Shown one piece after another: positions 34,341 through 43,585 of a stretch of DNA of 64,000 bases (the first letter of the stretch is position 1; every line of letters begins with the position of its first letter). The notes beneath the pieces are model-generated. The model saw only the letters and a program-made list of their open reading frames with translations. It made no database searches and was not told where the DNA came from. The DNA comes from Ectobius pallidus. Lineage: Eukaryota > Arthropoda > Insecta > Blattodea > Ectobiidae. A program made the position numbers and the translations under genes. The stretch lies in contig CAXKWD010000007.1 in the NCBI GenBank assembly GCA_964059195.1, positions 54,473,620-54,537,619 of the forward strand, in the 5' to 3' direction.

Positions 34341-35203
34341 AGTGCCAGTATGTTTTTGTTTAATCAGTTATGACTGCAATTGTGATATGAAGAATATGTT
34401 TTTTTTTAAATTGATTTCCAAGTTAAGCTCCAGATTTATTCATTAAGCAGGGCTTACGGAAGAAGAAAGGTCTACCATCTCGGCCACCTGGGTCATTTTA
34501 ACGGTCTAGTTGGATAAGCGCATGTAAAACAATCGTGTTTTTTGTCATAGCTACCTGTATTTTAATTTCCAAGGCCTTATAAGATCACAGTAAAACAATA
34601 GGCTATGTTGTCAAGATAACTGATTTTCATTTTTTTTATAAATTCTTTCGAATACATATATTGCCATAAAATAGGCACTAAATTGAGCATTACTCCGAAA
34701 CAGATCAACCGATTTTATCCATTATGAATAGACGTCTTCCCACGGACATTGTAAATGTGTATACCAAGTTTCATAAAAATCCGGTAAAGCGTATTTGAGT
34801 TACCGCGTCTTTAAAATATACACTAAATTGGGTTTTACTCCGGTACTGGTCAACAGATTAGGTTCAAATTCAATAGGGTACTTCTCATGGACGTCATAAA
34901 TGGGTATACCAAGTTTCATGGAAATCCGTTACAGCGTATTTGAGTGATGGCGCCTTTCTATGAGAAAGGCGCCATAATCTATTAAAATAGGCACTAAATT
35001 GGGCATTACTCCGGTACCGGTGAACCGATTTGGTTTAATATCAATAGGGTTCTTCCCATCGACATTATGAATGTTTATACCAAGTTTCATGAAAATCTGA
35101 AAAAGCGTACTTGAGTTATGGTGCGTACAGACGCACGGACAGACAGACGGACAGACATTTTTTCGTCCCCCACACAATCTCATAAAGTACCATACTGGCA
35201 CTT
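34341..35203. mobile_element. Short TIR repeat with AGTGCCAGTATG ends inside RTE-B
   Basis: AGTGCCAGTATG at 34341 is mirrored by CATACTGGCACT at 35191-35202. Between them lie three imperfect tandem units of about 130-150 bp (34670-35140), each with an ACTCCGGTACTGGT-type block and ATACCAAGTTTCATGAAAAT. A GACAGACAGACGGACAG run and CCCCCACACAATCTCATAAA follow. A decayed relative is at 56640-56980. The TSD is not clear; a (GAAA)n run at 35210-35230 follows. No coding capacity. Confidence 0.6.
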
Positions 35204-35238
35204 AATAAAGCAAGAAAGAAAGAAAGAAAGCAATACAG

Positions 35239-35960
35239 ATGAAAACAAGAACAAGTCAGGATATACACAACACTAAGAAAAAAAGCAAAAAGAACAAAAA
35301 AAAGAACTGGATAAATAACAAAATCTCACAAATTGAAGAAAACCACAAGAAAAATGAATGTAGAAAGTTTTTTGAAAGTGCTAAAAATATCAATGGTCAA
35401 TTTAATAACACATCTTTTATTTGTAAAGACTCTGAAGGAAACGTTTTAACACAAACAGAACAAATTTTAGTAAGATGGAAAGACTATTTTAATAAAATTT
35501 TTAACAGCTCCAATAATTTTGAAGATTTTAACATGGACCAATAGTGACATGTAATGACGAAGAGCAGGAACAGTTATCGCCTCCGTCTTTTAATGAAATA
35601 TGTTACATACTCAATAAATTAAAATCTAACAAGGCAGCAGGGTCTGATAATATCCTCTCTGAGTTCATAAAATATGGTGGACGGTCCCTTAAGTATAAAA
35701 TATATGAACTAATGCAACATATCTGGAATAAAGAACAAATTCCGACAGAGTGGAATGAAGGTATAATATGCCCAATATTTAAAAAAGGTAATCGACTAGA
35801 CTGTACTAACTATCGTCCTATTACATTATTAAATATAACTTATAAAATATTTGCTATCCTACTGAATAATAGATTATCAGCATTTATTGAAGACAAATTG
35901 GAAGATTATCAAATGGGATTTAGAGCTAATAGATCAACAATTGATAATATATTTATAACT
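35239..35960 (+). pseudogene. RTE-B reverse transcriptase, part 1
   Basis: The frame 35239-35544 (KNWINNKISQIEENHKKNE, CRKFFESAKNINGQF, ILVRWKDYFNKIFN) and then the frame from 35544 (NKLKSNKAAGSDNILSEFIK, QIPTEWNEGIICPIFKKGNR, NYRPITLLNITYKIFA, EDYQMGFRANRSTIDNIFIT) cover RT motifs 0-2 of the RTE clade, with a one-base frameshift at about 35540. The frame is interrupted after FIT at 35960 by a 1341-bp insertion and continues in frame at 37302 (TQILEK). Confidence 0.8.
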
Positions 35961-37301
35961 CGCTTCGCTCATTGGGGGCTGAGGTTCTCGGGAAAGGTTT
36001 TTTAAAAGGTCTATGGGAGATAGAGTGCGTGTATTTAGTCTGCTGTATTGGCTATTACCTTTTTTGCCACAATAAACATGAAAAAATAAATGTGGGAACA
36101 CTTTGGGATTTTTTTCGGAATTTTCCCGTCGGTTGCAAGCTAATAAGTATCAGTTTACCAAGTCTAAGTTTTCTAGATCAACTGAAAGTGTACGTACATT
36201 TATGGCGTATTTTATGGAGTAAATTTCAACTGATATTAATTTAAATGGACATCATACAAGATGAAATAGGGACTAAGATTCGTGGTATGTGAATATTCAA
36301 TTTGGCCTTTGCCTTTACGACCAGAGAAATCATAGAAAAGACAAGTAAAATTGGTTATAATATGTTGTAAAGAATGCGGGACTTCATCTCCGAGTTATAA
36401 TTAAAGAGTATAAATTATGAAATTTCTTTAGCAGATAAAAGAAAATTTTGTTAGTTCTGGACAAAAACATGTTAATTGGATTAAATTATTATGAACCTGA
36501 GACTTCAGAATGCGAGTACAAGACGATACTATCTCGACCACCCCGTTATGTTTACGGAAATAATTATTTCTAAACTTTCAGAGCCCTACGTGAACGCTGT
36601 TTGATAATACCGTGGCCATGGAAACCGAGCCCTTTTTCGGGGTTTTTTAGGGCTAAAATTAAAAAAAAAAAATATTTTTTGGAATTTTCTTGTGGTTTAC
36701 AGCTTAAAAGCTATATGTATACCAAATTTCAAGTTTCTAGCTCATCTGGAAGTGGGCAAACATTAATGTCCGTGAGCCGAGAAGAGCCCTTTTTCGGGGT
36801 TTTTTAGGGCTACAAATTTTTTTGGAATTTTCCTGTGGTTTACAGCCTAAAAGCTATACGTGTACCAAACTTCAAGTTTCTAGCTCATCTGGAATTAGGC
36901 AAACATTAATGTTGGTGACCCGAGCGGAGCCCTTTTTCGCGAGGTTTTTAGGGCTAAAAATTTAAAAAATTAACTTTTTTGAATTTTCCTGTGGTTTGCA
37001 GCCTAAAAGCTATAAGTGTACCAAATTTCAAGTTTCTACCTCATATGGAAGTGGGCAAACTTTAATATCGGTGTGCCGAGCCGAGCCCTTTCTCGGGAGG
37101 TTTTTAGGGCTAAAAATTAAACAAATAAACTTTTTGGAATTTTCCTATGGTTTACAGCCTAAAAGCTATACGTGTACCAAATTTCAAGTTTCTAGCTCAT
37201 CTGGAAGTGGGCAAACATTAATGTCAGTGAGTGAGTGAGTGAGTGAGTGAGTCAGTCAGTCAGTCAGTCAGTCAGCCTTGTGGCTTTATATTATAGGGAT
37301 T
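35961..37301 (-). mobile_element. Helitron-like seamless insertion with four ~150-bp tandem units
   Basis: The RTE-B frame reads through if 35961-37301 is removed, and no TSD is present, which is the insertion style of Helitrons. The + strand starts CGCTTCGCTCATTGGGGGC, so on the minus strand the element ends CCCCCAATGAGCGAAGCG, similar to the end at 6691. Positions about 36610-37235 hold four units of ~150 bp, each with GAGCCCTTTTTCGG, TGGTTTACAGCCTAAAAGC, CCAAATTTCAAGTTTCTAGC and GGAAGTGGGCAAACATTAAT blocks. (GTGA)n and (GTCA)n microsatellites (37226-37275) lie near the other end. No Rep/helicase frame is seen. Confidence 0.6.
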
Positions 37302-38343
37302 ACACAAATACTAGAAAAATGCTATGAGTACAATATTGACCTAATTAACATATATATATATATATACAGATTATACACATGCCTTTGATTCAGTACATAG
37401 AAGCAAAATACTAGAGTGTCTAATTAATAAAATATAAAGTACCAGCCAAACTAATAAAACTAATAACACTCACACTTAATAACACTAAAGCAAGAATTCA
37501 AATTAATAGTCAACTAAGTGAAGAATTTAAAACGACATCTGGAGTAAAACAAGGAGACCCCCTTTCAGCTACTTTGTTTTGTATAGTAATTGATACAATA
37601 ATTAAAGAATTAGAAATGAGGGGAATATATCTACCAAACTCAAACAATGTATTGCGTACGCTGACGACATCCTGTTGACCGCAAGAAATAACCAATCTGC
37701 AATGGACACATTTTCAAAACTAAGGAATGAATCCTTACAATTTGGATTAATAATAAATGAGAAGAAAACAAAATACCAAAAATGTTCAAAGAAGATTCAC
37801 ACAAATAACAATCTTTATATTACTGAAGATAACATAGAGATTGAACATCAAAATTCATATAAATATTTGGGTACTATAATAAATAACACAAACACAATAG
37901 AAGAAGAAATTAAAAATAGAATAATGATGGGAAATCGGGCATACTATGCAAACGCAACGCTGTTTAGAAGTAAACTTATATCAAAGAGTGCTAAACTGAA
38001 ACTTTATCATACAACCATTAGACCAGTCATCACTTATTCATGTGAGACTTGGACACTTCATGAAAATGACAAACAGAGATTGCTAGTGATGGAAAGGAAG
38101 ATACTACGAAGGATATATGGTCCCATAAAAGATGTAAACGGGATATGGAGAGTTAGAACAAATTTTGAGTTAAATACATTAATTAAAAATAGAACAATAG
38201 TTAATTACATAAAAGCACAGAGATTGAGTTGGTTTGGGCATGTTAACAGAATGACAGATGATAGATTAGTAAGAAAGGTATACAAATGGAACCCAATAGC
38301 AACAAGATCACAAGGAAGACCGAAAAGCAGATGGATGATATAA
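37302..38343 (+). pseudogene. RTE-B reverse transcriptase, part 2 and C-terminus
   Basis: Resuming with TQILEKCYEYNIDL, the sequence has an added (TA)n run at about 37350, then YTHAFDSVHRSKI (motif A), SGVKQGDPLSATLF (motif B, about 37530) and AYADDILLTARNN (motif C, about 37655, across a frameshift). The 222-aa frame 37675-38343 then gives MDTFSKLRNESLQFGLIINE, YKYLGTIINNTNTIEEEI, PVITYSCETWTLHENDKQR, RLSWFGHVNRM and RSQGRPKSRWM, the conserved C-terminal region of RTE proteins. The final residues run on to about 38445. Confidence 0.8.
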
Positions 38344-38357
38344 TAGAGGACTTAAGA

Positions 38358-38600
38358 AAGATGAAAATCCAAAATTGGCCGAGAGCAGTCAAGAATAGGA
38401 AAATATGGAAAGAAATTGTTGAGAAGGCCAAAACATTCAAAACCTGAAGTTAGTAAAGAAGAAATAGTAAAGACAAAAATGTTAAGAAAGATGAAAATCC
38501 AAAATTGGCCGAGAGCAGTCAAGAATAGGAAAATATGGAAAGAAATTGTTGAGAAGGCCAAAACATTCAAAACCTGAAGTTGTAGTGCCTCTAGAAGAAG
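38358..38600 (+). repeat. 130-bp tandem duplication at the RTE-B 3' end
   Basis: The block from AAGATGAAAATCCAAAATTG to AACATTCAAAACCTGAAG occurs at 38359-38449 and again at 38489-38579, an offset of 130 bp. The first unit also includes a copy of the flanking AGAAATAGTAAAGACAAAA sequence that recurs at 38600. This suggests slippage or a second-strand event that copied the target flank. Confidence 0.75.
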
Positions 38601-38613
38601 AAATAGTAAAGAC

Positions 38614-38737
38614 AAAAATGTTAGGGATCTCTACAAGAAAGGTTTTCAACCTAGAACAAAGATAATTCAGAACAATGATGGCTCTGAATAATATTTTGAA
38701 TAGGTGGAAAAATTTCTTTAATCAATTATTAAATGTA
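38614..38737 (+). pseudogene. RTE-A retrotransposon, segment 3
   Basis: Continuation of RTE-A after RTE-B: VRDLYKKGFQPRTKIIQNND-like followed by a decayed WKNFFNQLLNV, the stretch before the RT domain. It is cut at 38737 by a Tc1-like element at a TA. Confidence 0.7.
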
Positions 38738-39489
38738 CAGTCGGTCAAATAAAAAAACGTCGGGCGTTATTTTATAAAGTATCACGAACGAGCATATGCT
38801 CATGTACAGGAAGACTTAAGGTTAGGTTCACACATGCCTCTTGTCTATCCATGTATTTTCTTGATTATTTAGTCAGTTTTGTTCCAAAACAAACATGTAT
38901 AGAAGGCTGTGGTTATATGCCTCAAATCCGCCATATTCTTGGTTGAAAATTTTTATAATATCAATAATTAATAGATTCGCGAGGAATATGTTTATTCAAG
39001 GAGCATTTTTTAAAGATTTTATTTTATAATACCGGTACTTCTAGTGCAAAATCAACAACTTATGCTCAACTTCTGCAACCAATCTAGCATCGAAATACGC
39101 GCCCGGCCAGATCCACGTTTCCTATGAAAACTTCCGGTTGCATTATAGTGAAGTTCCCACCTCTAAGCTGCTCTTTCATAAATATGGAACCTTCTCGCTG
39201 CTTCAGAGGCCGAAAAATGCAGGTCAATTACAGCCCTAACTACACTTTCTCTCACTTTACCATTTGTATGTGGTGATGGCACAAAGCAAAATGAATTATG
39301 ACAATACATTAAGTTGAATATCGTGTGTTGCGCTTTCCGCGTTGTTCATTTTTTCCCTTTTGTCGCATGGCCTCATATGTTCCGAGATTGACCTGTATTT
39401 TGTGTTTTTTATAGGAAACTTGTGAACTAATGCGTTAAAACTTTAATTTTAACTGTATACGAGTCCCGACATTTTTATTTGACCGATTG
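38738..39489 (-). mobile_element. Tc1/mariner-type MITE with CAGTCGGTC ends (copy 1)
   Basis: CAGTCGGTCAAATAAAA at 38738 and TTTTATTTGACCGATTG ending at 39489 are TIRs of about 30 bp, flanked by TA (38736-38737, 39490-39491). The 752-bp element is nearly identical in length to copy 2 at 60920-61670, in the opposite orientation. It carries only a remnant of a transposase N-terminus. Confidence 0.85.
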
Positions 39490-39582
39490 TACATGGAGAT
39501 GTCCAAAGAGTAGAAAGTGAAATATTCACAGCAGAGCTGTTGGTTGATGAACCGACCCTAACAGAAGTAGAAACTAGTAAAT
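39490..39582 (+). pseudogene. RTE-A retrotransposon, segment 4
   Basis: Continues VHGDVQRVESEIFTAELLVD-like and EPTLTEVETSK, the region just before the RT domain in this RTE family. It ends in the 13-bp target site AGAAACTAGTAAA (39570-39582), duplicated at 47185-47197. Confidence 0.8.
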
Positions 39583-39626
39583 ACACTTAATTCTGTTTTC
39601 CACTCAACTTCACTTATATAAGTAAT

Positions 39627-39671
39627 GACTTACACATAATGCATTTCACAGCTTCTTAGCTGCATCATCAG
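39627..39671 (-). ncRNA. Hammerhead-ribozyme-like motif of PLE copy 1
   Basis: On the minus strand: CTGATGA, a hairpin GCAGCT-AAGA-AGCTGT, GAAA, then 14 nt and GTC. Box order and the paired stem II fit hammerhead ribozymes, which are known from PLE terminal repeats. Stem I is not evident to me, so activity is uncertain. Confidence 0.5.
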
Positions 39672-39726
39672 ATGAAGTCAACTGCCGAGTTTGCTGGAAG
39701 ACCGGTAGATGTCTCTGTTGGGCGTA

Positions 39727-42117
39727 TCAGTGTAGTGATGAGGTCTTTTCCTTTGGGATATCGAAATTAACCAAGTTATTCCTGTTCCTTTGATTGAAAA
39801 TTTTTTCCCATACCGTTAGTTCTATCGGTTTTGCTACAGATTTTACTAATTTAATGTCATCTTCAAATTCATGTCCTGTGGTCCAAAAATGATGTGCAAC
39901 AGCCGACTTTTCTGTTTGTTTGTACTTTATATTTCTTAAGTGTTCCTTATGCCTTATATTTAAATTTCTCTTGGTTTTTCCAATATACAGTTTGTTGCAG
40001 TCTTTGCATTTTAATTCATAAATGCCCGAGTTTTTCTTTGGGGGAATCTTATCCATTTGTCCAGATTTTAGTAGTGTTTTTATGTTGGATCTGTTGATGG
40101 GGGCCAGTCTTATATCCACTTCTTTGAAAATCTTCTCAAATTTGTAGTGTAGTCTAGGGTGAAAAGTGAACTTCTTGAAAGTGTGATCTTTAATGTTGCT
40201 TAAAGTGCAATTTTCTCGTATTAGCTTTTGTTTTTCAAACTTTTTGATTCTCCTGTTAACTAAATCTGTGTTGAAGCCGTTTTTGAGTGCGGTGTCCAAG
40301 ACATGCTGGTATTCATTGTTGTATTCAGAACTGTTCATAGGTATGTTTACTAATCTAAAAGCGAGGCTATTAAAGATCGCATGTTTGTGTGAACTTGGGT
40401 TGTGTCCGTCTTGTTTAATGTAGTTGTCTACATGTGTTGCTTTCCTGAAAATGCCAAACTCAATCCTGTTGTGGTTTCTAATGATTTTGATGTCTAAAAA
40501 AGGTAAGAAGTTTTCTGATTCAACCTCTGCAGTGAATTTTATTGAGTTATCCTGTAGGTTCAACAACTTTAATGCATCTCCTGCCAGTTTCCTGTTTACA
40601 ATGGCGAAAATATCATCGACATACCTATGCCAAGTTTTGAAAATCTGAGGGAATGCTTTGGTGATCTGGATTTCTAACGAACTCATATATAAGTCCGCCA
40701 GGAACGGAGACAAAGGGTCTCCCATTGCTAACCCATCTTTTTGCTCGTAAAATGTGCCTCTAAATGAAAAGAAATTTTGTCCAATACAGATCTTAGTGAG
40801 TTCCAAAAGTTCTTGTATTTCTTCTTTTTCTAAGCCTGTGGATCTCAGCCAAGTTTCTAATGTCATCATTAGTTTATTGATGGGTACACTTGGAAATAAA
40901 GACACCACATCAAAGGAGACTAGGAGAAGATTATCATTTAACACAATGTTTTTTATTTTGTCAACCAAATCCTGTGTGTTCTTTATGCATAGGCTCTCAA
41001 ACTTGGGTAACGTCTGAAATTTCTGTACTAAGCATTTGGAAAGTTTATAGGTCGGCGAATTTATGGAATTCACAATCGGTCTCATTTTGTTGCCTGGTTT
41101 ATGGATCTTAGGTAATCCATAGATTCTAGGGATAGTTGGATTGTCAGCTCTGAGTTTCTTCTTATCCTTGTCGCTCAATACTCTATTTACTTTGTTCATG
41201 GTACTGTAAAAGTCTTTCATACAATTTGGAATAGGATCTTTTTTAATTTCCAAGAAGTCAATACCTTGTAGGAGTTTCGCCATGTTTTCATCATAATCTG
41301 CTTTGTCCATGATAACTACTTTGTTCCCTTTATCGGCTTTAGAATATACTACATCTTTTTCTTTTAAGGACTTTACGGTTTTTTTGGTCAGGAGTTCTTG
41401 TTTAGATGGTTTTTCATTCATTACTTCTTTTAAGATTTTTGAGCAATTCCTTCTGACAATGGTCTTTTCTTCTTCAGTTTTATCAAATATGGCTACTTCA
41501 ATGTCTGCTATGTAATCTTGAATGTTATGGGAATAATCTATGCATGTATTGAGGCCTTTGTTCAGAACATGTAATTCATCTTGTGTCAAGGTTTTGGAAG
41601 ACAAATTAACGACATTATCCAATGGTTTAGTGGTCGAATCTTTAGATTCTGCAGGTTTTAATTGTTTCTGGCAAAGTTTCTCAAACTTCTGGTTGAGGTT
41701 GCGTCTTTTCTGCTGCATACGAAAATTAAGAATATCAAAAAATTTTTGTTCCTAGTTCACCCACATGCTACTATCCAACGTTCCCACTAATTCTAGATGT
41801 AGGTTGTATACTTTCAAGTCTAGTTCACTTAGGGACTTATAGTGTTTACATTTTTCAAATTCAATAACCGCCTTTTCGGCAGCTCTTTGTGCTTTGCTGT
41901 TGCCGCCATTAGATTTCACTATTTGTCTTACGAAAGTGGTCGTGACATGTTTCTCAAGGCATTTATTAAAAAAATCTATATCTGCAGAAATCTTCCTTTT
42001 CTTTTCCCGAAGTTTTAGGAATTCTTTAATCTGTTTCTTCTTTCCATTTAAATCTACATTGAAAGTGTATACAAAGGAATTCAATGATCCTACCTCCACA
42101 GCGTGTATGGCGTCCAT
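39727..42117 (-). pseudogene. Penelope-like element polyprotein (RT + GIY-YIG), near-intact copy 1
   Basis: The frame starts MDAIHAVEVGSLNSF at 42117. After 121 codons there is a single in-frame TAG (41752-41754), 11 codons later MQQKRRNLNQKFEKL, then 663 codons to 39727. RT motifs counted from MQQ: GLPKIHKPGNKMRPIV (~205), VSFDVVSLFPSVP (~268), DGLAMGDPLSPFLADLYM (~330), HRYVDDIFAI (~364), FLPFLDIKII (~405). A C-terminal GIY-YIG endonuclease follows: GIYELKCKDCNKLYIGKTKR (~564-583) and HKEHLRN. Compared with copy 2 a single C is missing near 39750, so the tail ends early as KEKTSSLH. PLEs reverse-transcribe at chromosomal nicks or ends using this RT plus endonuclease. Only one nonsense and one late frameshift separate it from an open frame. 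Confidence 0.9.
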
Positions 42118-42164
42118 TTTCCTCTAGGTTCAGCAGTCGAACTTTAAATTTCCCGAGACTTGAA

Positions 42165-42290
42165 GGTCTGTATCATAATAAATAAAAATTGTAACCGGGA
42201 TTCACAGTGAAGTAATCAAATATATACACTTAATTCTGTTTTCCACTTAACTTCACTTATATAAGTAATGACTTACACATAATGCATTTT
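42165..42290 (-). repeat. PLE copy 1 upstream terminal repeat (pLTR), junction with copy 2
   Basis: AATAAATAAAAATTGTAACC through ACTTACACATAATGCATTT is the reverse complement of the 3' end of copy 2 (47070-47184) and a direct repeat of 39583-39645. It stops at the position of the hammerhead GAAA box and is joined at about 42290 to TCGTATGCAG of copy 2. Confidence 0.75.
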
Positions 42291-42832
42291 TCGTATGCAG
42301 CAGAAAAGACGCAACCTCAACCAGAAGTTTGAGAAACTTTGTCAGAAACAATTAAAACCTGCAGAATCTAAAGATTCGACCACTAAACCATTGGATAATG
42401 TCGTTAATTTGTCTTCCAAAACTTTGACACAAGATGAATTACATGTTCTGAACAAAGGCCTCAATACATGCATAGATTATTCCCATAACATTCAAGATTA
42501 CATATAGTCCAGTCATTTGGTGCTCAAAAAGGGGGTTACCAGGAAAGTTTTCCGGGAGTTTTGAAAATTTGTGATTTTATAGATTTCGACGTGCTCTTTT
42601 CGAATTTTCACTTTGCTACCTCGTATCTTTGCCGCTCGCGCCGCCATATTAGAAAAAAGGCGCGCAAAAACAGTTTTTTAACAATATCTCCTTTACCACT
42701 CATTTTACGATGAAAATAGTTATGTAATAAATTAAACTAGATAAAATTCCCTATAATTTATGTCGTAACGATTTTTTTGTAAAATGGATAGTTTCAGCGT
42801 ATGAGCGCCGCAAAGTCTACTCCGACACGCAT

Positions 42833-43490
42833 TTGGCCAAAGCCACGGAAGATGCGGATACGCTAATAACAATCAATACGGCAATCAACACTTCATCTAC
42901 ATTTGATTCCGTAATAGTTGTCGGCAAAGATGTAGATCTTCTTATTCTTTTGACGGCTCTATCTACGCGTTCAGACACACACACATATATATATATAATC
43001 AAACCGGGAAAATTTCGCAACGAATAGCCTATATTCAGCTAAAAGTGTCGTAGATAAAACAGCCGCAGATAACATAATATTATTTCTGCACGCCTTCAGT
43101 GGCTGTGATACAACATCAGCACTCTTTAAACAAAGAAAAAAAATTGTGCTAATGTAAAAAAAAAAAAAAAAATTAAACGAGCTTGTCCAGGTATTCAAAA
43201 ACCAAAATGCAGATCCAAAGATCATTGCTGAAGCTTCCTCCTTGCATTGTATGGTTACAGTGCCGTGAAAAGTGTGTCGTTAAACAACTATAGATATACA
43301 TGCTTCACAAAATCAGCATATGAAAATAAATTTAATATTGCATCGCTGCCACCGAGGGAAGCAGCAGCACGACAACATTCGTTCCAAACCTATCACCAGG
43401 TTCAGCAGTGGTATGGAGTTGAATATATATCTTGCGAAATTTTTCCTATTCCTGGTTTGAGATTATATAGGCTATGTTTGAACGCGTAGA
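42833..43490 (+). pseudogene. FEN1/XPG-like nuclease remnant of TIR element copy C
   Basis: The frame from 42833 reads KATEDADTLITINTAINTSS, then VIVVGKDVDLLILLTALSTR: the acidic DAD and KDVDLL blocks expected in the I region of FEN1/XPG nucleases. After a stop at 43027 comes DNIILFLHAFSGCDTTSAL (43065-43125), then from 43340 LPPREAAARQHSFQTYHQVQ and QWYGVE, equivalent to LHAMRTYHHVQAWLG of copy B. The CXC part is deleted. Part of the first block recurs inverted at about 43488-43585. Confidence 0.6.
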
Positions 43491-43585
43491 TAAAGCCGTC
43501 AAAAGAATAAGAAGATCTACATCTTCGCCGACAACTATTACGGAATCAAATGTAGATGAAATGCTGATTGCCGTATTGATTATAT
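43488..43585 (-). repeat. Inverted internal duplication of the nuclease block
   Basis: GATAAAGCCGTCAAAAGAAT to GATGAAATGCTGATTGCCG is the reverse complement of about 42868-42968 with a few differences, e.g. AGATCTACATCTTCGCCGAC against the complement of GTCGGCAAAGATGTAGATCT. A long-spaced palindrome inside copy C. Confidence 0.7.

Larger units (their letters stand above)
32760..38600 (+). mobile_element. RTE-B retrotransposon inserted in RTE-A
   Basis: This is a second, different RTE-clade element. It is bounded by AAATAGTAATGAC (32747-32759) and AAATAGTAAAGAC (38601-38613), a 13-bp TSD with one mismatch, and RTE-A resumes directly at 38614. Order: GC-richer leader (32760-33180, including CTTGCGTGGTCTAAAGATCC), endonuclease (33185-34066), linker (34126-34332), a TIR repeat insertion (about 34341-35203), RT part 1 (35239-36005), a Helitron-like insertion (35961-37301), RT part 2 and C-terminus (37302-38343), then a tandemly duplicated 3' end. 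Confidence 0.8.

Noticed and set aside
36610..37235. CRISPR-like array of regular repeats
   Set aside because: Units of ~150 bp are contiguous with no unique spacers, and the context is a eukaryotic transposon.
40754..41515. Several plus-strand ORFs of 70-87 aa
   Set aside because: They are mirror frames of the PLE polyprotein and recur as mirror frames in copy 2.
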